From positions 17,649,056-17,713,055 of the forward strand of contig JAPFBE010000013.1 of the NCBI GenBank assembly GCA_034336665.1: a stretch of 64,000 bases of DNA. The letters run 5' to 3'. Shown here in pieces: positions 33,869-46,761 of this stretch. The stretch comes from Luscinia megarhynchos (taxonomy: Eukaryota; Chordata; Aves; Passeriformes; Turdidae). How positions within the stretch are numbered: the first letter of the stretch is position 1; the number at the start of each line of letters is the position of its first letter. Below the pieces are notes generated by a model. That model saw nothing but the letters and a program-made list of their open reading frames with translations. It searched no databases and had not been told where the DNA came from. The position numbers were made by a program, and so were the translations under genes.

Positions 33869-36800
33869 TAACACCTTACCCCGTGTACATTTGCTATTGT
33901 ATGCTCACAGCATTATGTGCCCTATTACATGCTCATAGAGACCTTACTCTCATGTGGTTCACCCAGCAATGCTGTGCAACTGCATGTCAGAGGGAAGCCC
34001 AAGTCCTGTGCCCAAGGCATGAAAAGCCATCACTAGATCTCCTGATTTACCACCACACAAAGGAGAGAGGAATCATGTGAGGAGTTGCTTGTATGATTTT
34101 GTCCTGTAGCTCCTCTGTAACACACCCCTGTGCCAGGGGAGTAATTTCCCTCAGGGTTTTAAATCAGCAATCATCCCTTACTCAAATAAACCTGACAGCC
34201 TAGGACACAGTTCCTGCCAAGGGCCATTGTAAAAGTGAACAAGGAAGTTTCTAGGCTTCTCTTTTAGCTGTGAGGTGTCAGGAGTGCAGTCACTTACCTC
34301 TGTGCCTAGTTTTGCTCTGGGAAGAGGGGCTGGGGTGCCAAGAGTCTGCCCCCCTCTCTCCCTCTGGATTTCAAGTGATTATTCCAGCAGCTGCCTGCTG
34401 CTAGAATGCCTCCTGATGCCCCAGTGCTGCACTAGGATCCTGTTAGCTGGGCATCCTTTATCTTGCTGTCTTTCAGCTTGGATCCATCCAAAGAGACAAA
34501 CAATGAATTTAGTACAGTTTCCTTGAATTTAAAATAATCCTACTTTTACTGTTACTTCTGTGATAGGAATAGATTTTTAATAATGTTCCACCCGAAAAAG
34601 CTACATATTTTTTAAATACATGTCCACAAAATGCCCCTCAAAATTTTAGAGGATTTCTGTCTTTTCCCAAGATCTGCAAGGGTGTCAAAACTAAAATTTG
34701 TAGTATTACCAAGTTATATGTCAGTTGATAATACTTTTGGAGTTTGGGGGAAAAAAAAGAAAAAGAAACACAATCTTCCAAAGAAGTAAAAATAGCTTGG
34801 TTAGAGGGAAAAGAGAGAATACTCTATTATGACCTATTATCAGTTACACTACTCCACTGCTCAAAACCATGTTACTTATGATTTATATGCACATCACCTT
34901 TTGCTAGAGTTTAGGATATTAAAAAAATGGATGTCCTCTTTAGGTTCTCAAATACAATCACTATATAGCAGTCTTGCAACTTTTTCAAGACTTAAAAAAT
35001 GTATAAAATATTGTAAATAAATGCATACATATAAGAACTTCTCTAAGCTTTAAAAAAAAAAAAAAATCAAAGTGGATCCAAAACCCACTGTCATTGGAAA
35101 CCAGACTGTAAACATTTTTCATGACTCGAGATTAAGTTAAATGATGATTTTGAATTTGTGAGTTTTGTCTCTTTTCCACAGCCTCTTAGCATAGCAGGAG
35201 CTGCCAGCCTTGGGATCCTCTGTCTCACATGTGACCTTCCTTAGGACTCACTCTCATGTCTCCAGAAAGTTGAAAAGGCAGCAGCTTCAGTGCCACGTGC
35301 AGCACTACTGTGTGTTGGAAAGGTGTAGCAATCTCTAGCAGCTACTCTGTGTGCTCAGCTCACCACAGCCCCACTGGTGAACTTCCATTAACTCTGTGAT
35401 CCCTTAGTCTGCAAGGCAGCAGGACAGTTTCCTTGGCAGCCAAGGAATTTTCTACCCAAACAAACCAGGGATCCATATATCGTAGTATCTTTCTTTTTAT
35501 ACCAGTTAATGTTGAATACTTCAGAGGAAAGTGTAAACAATGATCTTGATTTAGCAAAATAACATCTGCTTTGCTTTAAATGTTTAAGACCTCTGCCTTC
35601 TGCCTTCATTAAAAGAATATCACAACTTGAGCAGCACTTCAAACATACATTACATGTGTAAAATGCATATACACATTAAAACATGCATATCTTGACTCCA
35701 GATTACTTGAATGCATTTTTAGCTTGCATGCAAAAAGCTTCAGGAGGACTGAACCCTGTGCCTAAAGCTAGGTAGGAATTTGAGTGCTTCCTTGCAAGGG
35801 ATAAATAAGAGCAAGTAATTGAATGCACTGGTCAATCAGGTTATGTTGATACAACCAAACAAAAGCCAGCCAAGAACAGATCTTGGGCCCCAGGGGCAGA
35901 AGGCTGCCCTTTCTGTGGCAGATTTGTCTTGGAAACAAATATTTGGAATAGCTGGGAGGGGAGCCAGGGGATGATCTGGCTCACAGAGCAGGGGGACAGC
36001 AGGAGTGCAGCTCTCCCTCCTTCGTGGCACAGACATACCTGCAGGATCCTGAGCCCTGCTCTCATACCAATTCCTGTTCAGCTAGCTCCACAGACTGCAC
36101 TTCTGCTATTCCTGCCTGCACCAGTGCACACCCCACAAAAGGTCTAAACAATCTTTTTGCTTATGCAATGTTAAATCCCAGGGAATTTTTTTTTCTTCAG
36201 GTCAGGATTCGAGTGCCATGAGGCAAATATGTTTGCATATCTTGGGAATGTAAAGCTTTGCATTACTGATGTGCCTATTTCTGTTAATCCAGCTCCTTCA
36301 TCAGTACCTGGGACTGGTCTGTTCCACCTTACCTGTGTTCTGAAAATGCCTCTTGTTCCATGCTTTGATTTGATTTGCTGTCAGATGGCAAAAAAAAGAC
36401 TTTAACAAAATTTTCTTTGGGAACAAGAGTGAATCAGAGCTGTAGCTGGACCTTCATAAAAATATCATCTTTTAAAATCTTATGGCTCCCTCACTGATTT
36501 GATCAACTCAGTTTACCTCAAAGGGCAATTATCAGCTGAAATGTCACACTCTGTGTACCACTGAATATCTGAAAAGAAAGATTTTTCTTATGGCACAGTG
36601 GGGGTGCTGGCATAAAAAGGCTTATAAACTGCTAGAATTTTAAACAAATATCAGTATTTCTGGAACCAAATTTCAGACCTCTAACTGTTGAAGTTGACAG
36701 GTTTGTCTTTAAAATTTCTGTATTTGCTTTAAAATGTTTGACTTCTGTAATCAGTGGATAAAACCACAAGAAGACTAATGTACAGAAAGAAGCAATGGTG

Positions 36801-37550
36801 GAAGTTAATATCTTAGTACTGTGTTTATTTTCTCTCCACAAAGTTCTATTTTAAAAGTTAAAATATCTTTAGTAAGTCATAGTTTGATTCTTTTTCATGT
36901 GATATGAGTGCTTTATATGATGTAGCTCCACTAAGTTTCTTTTACTTGATATTTCATAAAGAGTTCAGATCTCAAATGCAAGAGAAAAAAGTGGAAACAT
37001 AATGGCAGATAATCCAAGTTACAATTTGAAACAGAAGTTTTTTGTTTGTAGATATAAATCAGAAAGTGTTTCCCTTCCTCACTTTAAGGAGCCTGCAGAT
37101 CTTTATCATAGCAGTAGGCTAATCAGCATTTTTAATCAATTTTTACTGCTTTTGCTGAACGAGAATAAAATAAGGCTGAGTTACAGAATGAAGCATACTT
37201 TACAATTTGTCATTTAAACATGCAAGTGTCTATGGGAAAAGGACTGGAACATGTCAGAGAGAGAAGACTTAATTATATATTACATTTCAGAGGTCCTTTC
37301 AGCCCCAGCTCAACAGTTCCTAGCTACTCAGTCAGTCACTTATTTTTAGATCTAAATTTCTCTCCATTTCACACGAAACTATTATCTAATTTATAAGGTA
37401 CTCCATCAAAACTTCCAGTTCTTAACCATGAGGTAACAGAAAGCATCAAATGTAACTGAAGGACCTCCCAGGCAGTTTTGAGATCCATATTTTCTAGTAT
37501 TCTGACTCCTTTATTCTACTCCCTGACTTTTCTTTGCAGCTTTACTGCAA
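33869..37550. other. Non-coding unique sequence, nothing identified
   Basis: No gene or TE is recognised. An A15 run lies at 35052-35066, and a repeated word motif around atgcatat occurs near 35661-35692 (aaatgcatatacac, acatgcatatcttg). Short frames on both strands have no motif. Confidence 0.6.
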
Positions 37551-37617
37551 TTTTATATATACTTTTTATATATACTTTATATTTATTTATATATTTTATA
37601 TATATTTTATATATACG
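37551..37617. repeat. AT-rich (TATATA/TTTAT) microsatellite-like tract
   Basis: About 65 bases of almost pure A/T built from an imperfect 12-13-base unit, ttttatatatac, seen twice at the left end and once at the right end, with tatttatttatat-type sequence between. The alternating TATA runs could form a cruciform or slip-mispair. It lies about 30 bases from the 3' end of a CR1 insertion. Confidence 0.9.
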
Positions 37618-37645
37618 GCAGAACCTCAGCAATAACTTGTGTTTA

Positions 37646-38055
37646 ACAGAATCCTGGAATGTCTTGGGTTGGAAGGGATCTCAGGGATCATCTACTTCCA
37701 GCCCCCTGCCATGGGCAGGGACACCTCCCAGCTGGCCAGGCTGCTCAAAGCCCATCCATCCTGGCCCTGAGCACTCCCAGGGCTGGGGCATTCACAGCTG
37801 TGCCCTGTCCCTCACCACCCTCACAGTCAAGAATTCCTCCTAATGTCTTATGGAAATCTCACCTTTTGGTTTAAAACCGTTCCCCTTTGTTCTATCATTT
37901 TATGACCTTGTAAAAAGTCCCTCTCTTGCCTTCCTGCAGGTCCCCTCAGGTACTGGGAGGTTTCTTAAGGTCTCCCCAGCCTTCTCTTCTCCAGGCAGAG
38001 CAAATCCAACTCTGTCTGTCTTGGCAGGAGAGGTGCTCCATCCTTCTGGTGTATT
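37646..38055 (-). mobile_element. CR1 LINE 3' fragment, minus strand
   Basis: In reverse complement this is a CR1 3' end. The + strand starts with acagaatcctggaatgtctt, then gggttggaagggatctcagg, gggcagggacacctcccagc, ggccaggctgctcaaagccc, and later the tctccaggcagagcaaatcc and caggagaggtgctccatcct blocks. The element breaks off at about 38050 (5' truncation, as usual for CR1). It is less diverged than the 26.4-kb copy over its first 200 bases. The plus-strand open frame at 37478-37843 runs into it by chance. Confidence 0.93.
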
Positions 38056-38520
38056 TAAGGTTATAGAGGGAAATAAAAAAACCCAACACACAACCCTGGG
38101 AGAGCCCAGGAGACCTCACCCTGTGCAGCAGTGGCTCCTTTGACCAGAGCTGCTCAGGAGCACAGTGAGTCCTGCAAGAAAGGCAGCAGCTGCCTTGGAT
38201 ACCCCAGTGCACGTGGGAAAAGTGCCAAAGCCACTGTGCAGTGGCCCTGCACGTGCAGAGTTTGGCCAGAGACAGGCTGGAAAGCAGAACTGCTGCTTGT
38301 GTTCAGCATCACAGCCACCCTGGGGGCTGCCAACCCCACTGGCTCCCTCTGCCCCAGGCACAGCTCCCACTTGCTGCTGCTCTCTCAGGGCACCAGCTGG
38401 CTCCAGGAAGGGCTCTGACAAAGGGACCTTGTCCCCTTCAGGCCACCACAGCCACTTATCAGTTGGAGCAGAAGATTGTAAATATGGGGCCATGGTGCAG
38501 TCTTTTCTCTAGATGAAAAA
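38056..38520. other. GC-rich block, open in several frames
   Basis: This is one of the GC-richest stretches of the window. Several frames are open on both strands (minus 38116-38493, 125 codons; plus 38165-38512, 115 codons; plus 38131-38418, 95 codons). Simultaneous opening on both strands reflects few A/T-rich stop codons rather than coding. CpGs are few (cacgtg words near 38210 and 38250), so it is not a CpG island. It directly follows the truncated end of the CR1 fragment. I recognise no gene. Confidence 0.45.
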
Positions 38521-40950
38521 TTCCCTGGAGACTTTCCTTTCCTGTGTATTGCAGTCACCACCACCATGATCCCAGAGGGAAAACTGCTGTGTGAACTGTG
38601 CCTCCCTTTCCCCTTGCTGATGCAGCCCCCTGGAGAAATGTGAAGCCTTTGGGCTTTTGCTGATTCTCTGACAATCTCACCTTTGCTTTACATGTACTGG
38701 GAGCTATACACTAGATGGTCTGACCAAGACCTGAAAATTACTGCCTTCAATCTGATGCTGTGGCCAGCATGCACATTTAATGCCTTTAACAAAAATACAA
38801 AGGCAAATTCTTGTCTGCAAAGTTAGGGCATGTGTGTCCTATTTGGCAATTGCAATGCCTTTCTCTAGCAGATCAGTTTTCATCCTTTAAAGCTCTTTAA
38901 AATAACACAGGAATACCAATTATAATATTGTAAATAGTATTGCTCAGTTCTCTTTTCAGCAGAGGAAATAAAAGAGCCTATCTTGTAAAAATGGTTCCTT
39001 ATCACTGTATTTCCTTTGTGACTTTCCACACATTACACTTATCTTTAAACAGGAAAAAAGGTATTCAGTCTTGTAAAATCAATTAGGCTTTTAAGCAATG
39101 GAGTAATCTTCTACTTCCTTTATATGTCCTTTAAAAAATATCCAAGATTTCCTAACTTGCCTCAGCTAGCAAACCCCAATCTGAATCTTCATGCCACATG
39201 AGAGTAGCTTAGCTGGCTGCTAACTGGATTTACAGAACAGCATTTTTGAAGAAATTATCTGCCTCATACAACAAAATAACTTTCAGTAGTACTCATAGAT
39301 CCAATGTAGGCAATATCTTATATATTCATTCCCTTGGCAAGAAGAAAAGTCCATGCAAACATCAGCTTTTCAGCTGAATTAAAAAAAAACCATCAAGAGG
39401 AGAAAATATGACTTACATTTGGTAGAAACAAAAAAATTACTACGTTTTCCAGGTTATTTATACAACTACTTCCTGTAAAATCTTCTTGGTTAGTTTAAAG
39501 GGTGAGCTTACTCCTAACATAGCTGTCAGTTCCTCTTAGCCCTGTTAAGGGGAAGCTCAGTGTCAGGAGGTGTGCCTCATATCAGCTGACATACTTTCCA
39601 TCTGAGTTTACATCCTTCACTAAATAGCAGAAATGAGCTCAGTGGTCTTCTATGCCTTTCCTAGCTTTTATTGTAAAGAAGAGTGGAACAAACTTGTAGC
39701 AACCTCCTCCCACCCTGCTCCTAAGGTGGGAAGGTTGGCACACATCTGAGGAATGCGTGCTGATCCCAGCTGCACCACCAGGGAGGGGGAATGGGAGTCC
39801 TGGGCTACACCTGGGGGAAAGAAGGTGGCAGAGCAGGGTCAGCCAGTGCTGGTCCTTCAGCCCTTCTGGTAGACTGTTCTGAAAAGGGGGAAGATGTCAT
39901 CTAACAGCAGCAGGCAATCACACCTCGTGACAAGAAGGGGCCCCCACCAAGTTACAGCTCTGCCATGCACTGCTTCCTCAGGGCTGCTTGCCAAAGGGCA
40001 GCCCAGCATATACACTGTCCCTGTGCTGTCCAAACACACACTCCTTCCTTCCAAAGGACTTGGTCTGGGTGCAGGTGCAGGTGCTCCACATCAGAAGGGC
40101 TCTAATTCTCTAGGTAAAAAGGATTCCTGCAAATGTTAGTGGTCTTTCTGTGTTTTACGTATGCACCACTTAAATTCCATTTAAATCTGCTGCTTGTTAC
40201 ATTAGGCACAGAATCAGGCAGATAAGTCCATCAAGCAGATGCTGCTGACATTTTCCATTTTGAGGGCTGGTTGATAATAACAAGCAGAGGCGCCTATACT
40301 GCTGTGAGTAAACATTTTAAAAGCAGCTTCACAAATGCCACCATCTTTCAGCACCTAATAAACAGTTTAGGAGGATGTTGTTGAAGCTGCCAAAAGAGGT
40401 TTTAAAACTGGAGTGTCTCACAGGAGTCAAGCACACAGCTTGCACTTGAAATGCCTGTCTCACCTTGCAGATGGATAAGAGAGGCAGAACACCACGGGCA
40501 GACACACAGGGCTTGGCACAGGGATACTGGGGATGCAGGCACAAAAAGAGATGCTGTACAACTAACACAAGGCATGCCTGGAAGCACTGGCAGTTCCAGG
40601 TGTTGCAAAATGGGCTATTTAGCAGGCTTGCCTGATCAAGCCAGGCAAGGCAGAGGCTCTACAGCCTGTAGTCTGCTTTCCCTCTCTCCTTCCCTTACAT
40701 TAGCAACCCTCTGCTCTGCTGAATGGCCCATGGAAATCCTTTTTAGGTGCCACTTCAGTATGCAAACAACATTCTCTGGAGCTCTCTTGGAAGCACAGGC
40801 AACATGATGCTGTCTAATCAAGGGCAGAAACCTCCACCAGGTAGCAGTGCACTGGCAGGTTCCTCTGCCCATTTGAGAAATATCTTAGTTCCAGACTATC
40901 CAGTTGCAGTGCACAGGAGGGTTCATGATGTCTATGAGCATAGAGAAGGA
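38521..40950. other. Non-coding unique sequence, nothing identified
   Basis: No gene or TE is recognised. A frame of 118 codons at 40451-40807 (plus) overlaps open minus-strand frames and shows no motif. Confidence 0.6.
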
Positions 40951-40954
40951 AAGC

Positions 40955-41437
40955 CACTTAGGTGAAACTCCACCTGGATGGCTGCATCCAGCTCTGGGAT
41001 CCCCAGCAAAGGAAGGGCACTGACCTCTCCTATGAAGAAAGGCTGAGAGACTGGGATTGTTCAGCCTGGGGAAGAGAAAGTTTCAGGGTGACCTCCAGGC
41101 CTCCTGGCATGTGAAGGGAGTTTCTACAAGAAAGATGGGTAGAGACTTTGGGAAGAGCACATAGTGATAGGTCTGGGGATAATGGATTCAAATTGGAAGT
41201 GAGTAGGATTAGACTAGAAATCAGGAAGGAATTATTTACTCTGAGGGTGGTGAGGCACTGGAACATGTTGCCCAGGAAAACTGCGAATAACACATCCCTG
41301 GAAGTGTTCAAGCCCAGTTTGGATGGTTCTCTGAGCAACCTGGTCTAGTGGAAGATGTCACTGGCCATGGCAGATGAGTGGGACCTCAAAGATTTTTAAG
41401 ATCACTTTCAGCCCAACCCTTCTATGCATCTATGAGT
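40955..41437 (+). mobile_element. CR1 LINE 3' fragment, plus strand
   Basis: A plus-strand CR1 3' end: ctgcatccagctctgggatc, agaaaggctgagagactggg, ttgttcagcctggggaagag, aaatcaggaaggaattattt, ctgagggtggtgaggcactg, gaacatgttgcccagg, then the 3' block and a degenerate cttctatgcatctatga tail. Divergence is moderate. Orientation is opposite to the CR1 copies on either flank at 37.6 and 58.4 kb. The open frame at 41148-41348 is a decayed piece of the element and has no function. Confidence 0.93.
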
Positions 41438-44224
41438 ACTCCCTTGGTTTATCATTAGTGCATCAGTAGAGACCTGTTATCATGAAAAGAACTATGTCCT
41501 TGTAAGATGAGGTTATGATTAATTTTATTAATGTGTGGGCTAGAAGGAATGAATTAGTTCCAAGTGCTTTGAGATAAAAAAACTACCATGTGTTTCCAAA
41601 GGAAACTTGGGAAAATAAACTTTACAAAACAACAGGGGAGATTAATATGAGTTTGGATTTTGAAGCTGAATATAACATTTGATACTCTGGTATTTGAATT
41701 GAGGCCAAACTTTGATTATCCCATCGATCAGTTGATTAAAACTAGTCACTTGAAACCTGGTGTTATGTGCTGTGCAGGACATCAAAAGAATCTGTCTAAG
41801 CCAAGAAGCATAAAAGGTTATTGCATCTTGAATCCTCGTTCCAGGTTTGTGCTGTGGCAGTGCCATTTATAAAGGCAGCAGGAATGCCACATTTCATCAG
41901 AGCTGGTGTTACGTATGACTGTGAATGTTGTTGATTCATTCTGGGTCATTGGAGATTAACATTTTGGAAACTCCAGGCATGTAGAAGATATATTATATGT
42001 TGTATGGAACAAGGCTCTGCTTGCAAGATTTTAAACTCAATTATGCAGACATAGGAGGTTTAGATAAACTTTTCAGATTGTATCAAATGAACTTTTGGTT
42101 GCTTATCTGAACTGACCCTCTGAAGGCATTTAGGATTATTCTTAATGTCATTGTTATTGCTGGAAATAACAGCAAGTTAAGTATTTAATTTTAACTTTTG
42201 TATTTCTTGAGCATGCATGGTTTATCTGATTTTACAAGGGGAGGGACAGATTCCAAACTCTGCTCATTTTCATTGATATTTCATTACATCTAGACAACTG
42301 CAGTGAACAGTGTCTCTCCAATGCAAAGAAATCACAATTTGAGACATTAGAGCTACAATTGGAGCTGCATTAGAACCTTTGTGTTTTGAACTATGAAGGA
42401 TTTTTTCTTGCTTTTTCAAAAGAATATATTAAGAAAAAGCCTCTTCAAACAAGACTTCAGTTTCAGGGGCACAGTAACCTTGGTTCATGGTTTTGTTGGG
42501 TTTTATTCCTTACAGGTCAGAAACTTTATATGACTCTGTGCTATACAGGAAGAGACCTTTGTATCCTTACTAGAAACTTTCTTTCTGGAGAGTTCAGGCA
42601 TGCCTTTACAGCTGCTTCCTAGCTGGTAAATAAAAAACCCCAATATCAGTAACCTGATCCTGAAACTGTTCCTAGTGTTGACAGAAACAGAGACTTACAT
42701 CACTGGACCATCCAGGGTCTTCCTCAGGATCACTCTTCTATAAGATTGACTACAGCCCTTTCTAACCCTTTTCTGTGGTGGCTGGGCTCTTGGTTCTCTT
42801 GCCAAATGGTAAAAACCCAACTCCTCAGTTGTTCTGGTTTTCCCAAAGAGAGGAGGAAATTCTGTCTGCCTCCAAGATTGCAAAATTGAAAAAAAAAAAA
42901 ATCTCATTACCAAAGTAAGTTATTGAAAAAGTTATAAGACATGCAAAAGTAAATGACTGAATCTTACAGGTACTGTAAACTGCTGTAAACCACAGACAGA
43001 GCATATGGACAGAGCATATGGCTGAATTTACCACATCAGTGCTAATACTCATTTTACGACAATACAAGAGCTCTCCAGTACTGGATTTCAGCTAAGTAAC
43101 CAAATTTCCCAAGGGTGACTATGTGCAATACACACACCAATATACATATATATGGTGACCCTCCACAGGGTGTTATCTGACCATCAGCATGATGGCCATT
43201 CATTCACAGCAATAACCAACTGCTCTGGGTTAGTTACTGTACTTGAAATATAATGTGGAAATACAAAAAAGCTCCTGATTACCAAAACTCTCCTATTCAA
43301 CCATAAAAGCAATCTTTGGGCCTCCAGAAGCCAAAGTACAGAGAAATCTACTTTAAATCTACGGGGGGAAAATACTTGCACTTCAGCACATAAAAATTCA
43401 GAAATGCTCGTACTCTCAGCACTCTGCCATGTGCTAATGCCACCATGCTCATAGTGTTCACAGTTCACAGATCTAAGTGTCAGCAGCTAAACATAAGGCT
43501 TACATGTGATGCTGCATTATTTACAGTAACCAGTGCTGCACAGAAAAATCATGGCCCACAGCTGCAATTACACCTGTCACTCTCGTTTGAATAAAATTGA
43601 CATCTTGTCGCTACTACCCATCAGACTTAAAAAAAAAAGTATAACTTGTTTTTCTTAAGAGGAAGGGGAAAAAAGCATTAACCTCACAGCGGTTTAACAA
43701 GTTCTCACATGCTGGCTGCCAGTTTGCATGTGCCTGCACAGCTCGTGCCAGGTGCTGCTGCTCCACAAGAGGCACAGCACGGCAGGGTTGGGTTTGCAGT
43801 GCTCCAGCCAGCACTGGAGACTGGGCAGGAGGCTGCTGGGGAAGGGGAGCTCTACAGGCAGCTGCCAGCCCTGGTGCTCTAATACCAATACAGGCAAGCT
43901 CTGGGCTTGGTTAATATCACTGTGTTAAGAATGTAAATTCCCTCCCTGACTTGTGACTGTAATGAGAAATTCCCATCAGTACCTCAAGCTGAGAATCATT
44001 CATTTGTGATCAGCCAGTAAATCATTGCCCAGACAGCTAAAATAAATCAGAATATCTATTTCCTATAAATCTGAAGTAACTCTGTTTTGATGACTAAATA
44101 CACACAATAGAATTAATTTCAATTAGTATTTTTTACCTTCTCTCTAGAAATCCTGATATTGGCAAAGGCTCAGAGGTGGAAAGATAAAAAGATTGTAATT
44201 TCCTTTTAGAGAGAAAAGAAGTGA
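41438..44224. other. Non-coding unique sequence with one perfect tandem duplication
   Basis: No gene or TE is recognised. A perfect 13-bp tandem duplication (acagagcatatgg twice) lies at 42996-43021, and an A13 run at 42889-42901. A short TA/CA-rich patch lies at 43128-43154 (acacacaccaatatacatat). A GC-richer patch at 43690-43870 has overlapping frames on both strands. Confidence 0.6.
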
Positions 44225-44546
44225 GTGTTGACACAAGCTGAAAGGGAGTGGCACTTTATAAAGAGTGTGGTGCCAGACTCATTTCAGTGGTGCCTGAGAC
44301 AGGACAAGGAGCAATGGCCATAGACTAAAACACAGAAAGTTTCACCTCAGCATGAAGAGGAGCTTTTTTACACTGAGGGTGGCAGAACACTCAGGGAGAT
44401 CATGGAATCTCCCTCTCTGGAGCCATTCAAAACTCACCTGAATTCATTCCTGTGTCACCTGCTCCAGGTGACCTTGCCTCGGCCGGGGACTTGGACTGGA
44501 TGAGCTGCAGAGGTCCCTCACAAAACTGACAGTTCTGTGGTTCTGA
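44225..44546 (+). mobile_element. CR1 LINE 3' fragment, plus strand
   Basis: A plus-strand CR1 end: agacaggacaaggagcaatg, aaagtttcacctcagcatga, tacactgagggtggcag, then tctctggagccattcaaaac, cctgtgtcacctgctccagg, tgaccttgcctcggc, ggacttggactggatgagct and the tail gttctgtggttctgatga. It is short (about 320 bases), 5'-truncated, and of the same type as the minus-strand copy at 26.4 kb. Confidence 0.92.
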
Positions 44547-46038
44547 TGAATGGCTCTCAACACCTCAGCTCAGACAGATGCTTAGGATATCTTGATAGCA
44601 GTGAGAAACTTTTTTTCCTCATTTGGTCAGACTCTGACACGTGAAAGGCCTGTATCATCGGAACACAGTGGAAAATCCAGAATAACCATATAAACCATCC
44701 CCCTTCCACTTCCTCCTTCCTTTGAAATGGAGAGATGAGGTACCTTGAAGAGACTGCTCCTTTCTCTCTTTCACTGTTCCTGAGCCATGCACTAAAACTG
44801 AGGGCCTGGCCACCACCAGAGAAGCAAATGGCTGGAGATCACCACATGAACACAGTCCTGCTGTTCCTTAATTCTCTTGCCCCATCAACCCTTTACCTTC
44901 TCCCTTATGGCATGTCCTCCTTGGGCTCTTAATTTAACTGTGCTGGTGCTGCTGAGAAGCAGCCTTGGGCTTGGGTCAGCTGGCCATTTACAGCACTCAA
45001 GGAGTCTGTGCATGGCAAAGACTGTGGATCTTTCCTTCCAGAAAGAAACATTGACCAGATGGTGGAACCCACTGTTTTCAACCTCTGTAAACGAAATGCA
45101 ATGAAAATTTTGTTTTCGTCTCTTTAGGAAGTCTTATAACCAAAGGCATTTTTTTCTGAAAGAAACCTCTTTTACTGACATTTCCAAATCCTGAGTGAGG
45201 GCATATCTCTCAATGAGCAGCTTTATTTTTGGGGAAATCCATCCAAAGCCCAGAAGAACCAGCTTGAGCTTTGCATGAGGGCTCCCATTGTGTGGGATGC
45301 ACACAACAGCTCTCTGACACCAAAGCTGGGAATTCAGGAGAGAAGCTGTAGGAAGATGCAAAGCACTCAGCCTGTTCTGAGACAGAAACCAGGAGCTGCC
45401 AATGGCCTTGCAGGCTCCAGAACCTGCTCCTCGTGGGCTAGCTCACTCTGGGGTGGTGCTTCAGCTCGCCAGCCATCACTGCCTCAGCCACAGGCTCCTG
45501 AGGTTTGTGTGCCACACACTGCTGCTTCTGCTGCAAGCCATTTCAAACATAGCATGGCGTTTTAAAGCTCATCCAGAGCTGAAACAGCATGGAAATCTGC
45601 AAGTACCTGCTGACTTAAGAGACCTGCCAACAGGAAGACTGCAAGGAAGGAACCTTGATTTATGATACTAGCAGGTTCTGGAGCAGTTTCTGTTTTTAAC
45701 AGTTTCCAATCAAGGCAGGTGTGACTGATGGTGAAACCTTAATGCAAGAATTTGAAGCACTTTGCCTGAAAGTGAACAAGGAGTGGTCAAAAACAAGCAG
45801 GTGCCAGAAGAGAGATAGAAGAGCTCAAAACTGTCTTGAGGTGGAGCACAGGGTTGTCAGCATGACCTGCACCCTCACTGGGCACTGTTCATTCTCCTCA
45901 AATCTGGCTATTTTTGTAGCTGGCCTAAATGGCTGGATGCCTCAAGACACACAAAGTTGTTGTTTAGAATTTAGAATAACTTTCAGGCTTTTCCTATTCA
46001 AAAGGGCAGTGGAATCCAGCTTGAGGCCAGTGAAAGAT
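44547..46038. other. Non-coding unique sequence, nothing identified
   Basis: No gene or TE is recognised up to the edge of the LTR. A frame of 123 codons at 45721-46092 runs into the LTR, and a 96-codon frame lies at 45275-45565. Neither has a recognisable motif. Confidence 0.55.
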
Positions 46039-46761
46039 TGTCGTGGTTTGAAAGACAGGTGTCTGCCCAAAAAGACAGAAGCTTCTCTTTGAAATGGAGA
46101 ATGTAAACCCCCTCCCTCCAAATAATTATAGTTTTGAAATTCAGGGGCTCTCAGGCAAAGATATGGGAATTAGGAATAACAGTTCTTTACTAGAAAAATT
46201 AAAATAGAGATGCAGTATTACAAAGAACAATCCCAAAAACACTGACAGAGTCAGAATACAACCTGACACCCTGTCAGTCAAGGTGTTGGTAGCAGTCCCA
46301 TTAAATGGTGGCTGCATCCCCCTGCAGTGGCAGATGTGGTTCAGCTGAAGCAGTGCTCCTGTAGAATGTGCAGGTTTCCTCTGAAGGTCCAGGGATGATG
46401 TGGAAAGGTCTGGCTTTCCTCTGGAATCCAGTGGAAAGACAGATAACTTGCTGTCCAAAATCTCAGTTTTTATCTAGGTAGGAAAGGCTTGGCTCCTCCC
46501 CCTGGCTGGAGCATCTCCCAATGGGATGATGTAATTTTATCAGTCATGCACTGGGACTGAATGGCCCAGCAGCAGATGATATCTTCCTGGAGGGAGGATG
46601 GGTTGTGGAAAAGATAAAGATGACTGCCCCACCTGGTTTTAAAGATGGCCCATTAGCAGATAATATGTGCCACGGAGATAAGGGTCACTGCCCCACCTGG
46701 CTTCAGCAGATGGTGACAGAATACACATTTCTGGCCACATCCTGTATTGCAACCCAATACA
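46039..46761 (-). mobile_element. Solo LTR of an avian endogenous retrovirus
   Basis: This block of about 720 bases matches my memory of a common songbird ERV LTR. Diagnostic words on the + strand are tgtcgtggtttga, aacagttctttactag, acaacctgacaccctgtcag, ggtgttggtagcagtcc, ggctcctccccctggctgg and ctgccccacctggcttcagc. Read on the minus strand it has canonical LTR ends, TGTATTGGGTT...CCACGACA. A TATA-like gataaaaactgag lies at about 46462-46474, and a weak polyadenylation word (AGTAAA) at about 46186-46191. The flanks read aagat (46034-46038) and atgat (46762-46766), a possible 5-bp target-site duplication with one mismatch. No internal gag, pol or env sequence adjoins it, so it is a solo LTR. 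The family name is not certain. Confidence 0.8.

Noticed and set aside
37478..37843. Plus-strand 121-codon open frame
   Set aside because: It runs through the AT-rich tract and into the minus-strand CR1 copy.
41148..41348. Open frame resembling a structured peptide
   Set aside because: It lies wholly inside the 3' part of a CR1 copy.
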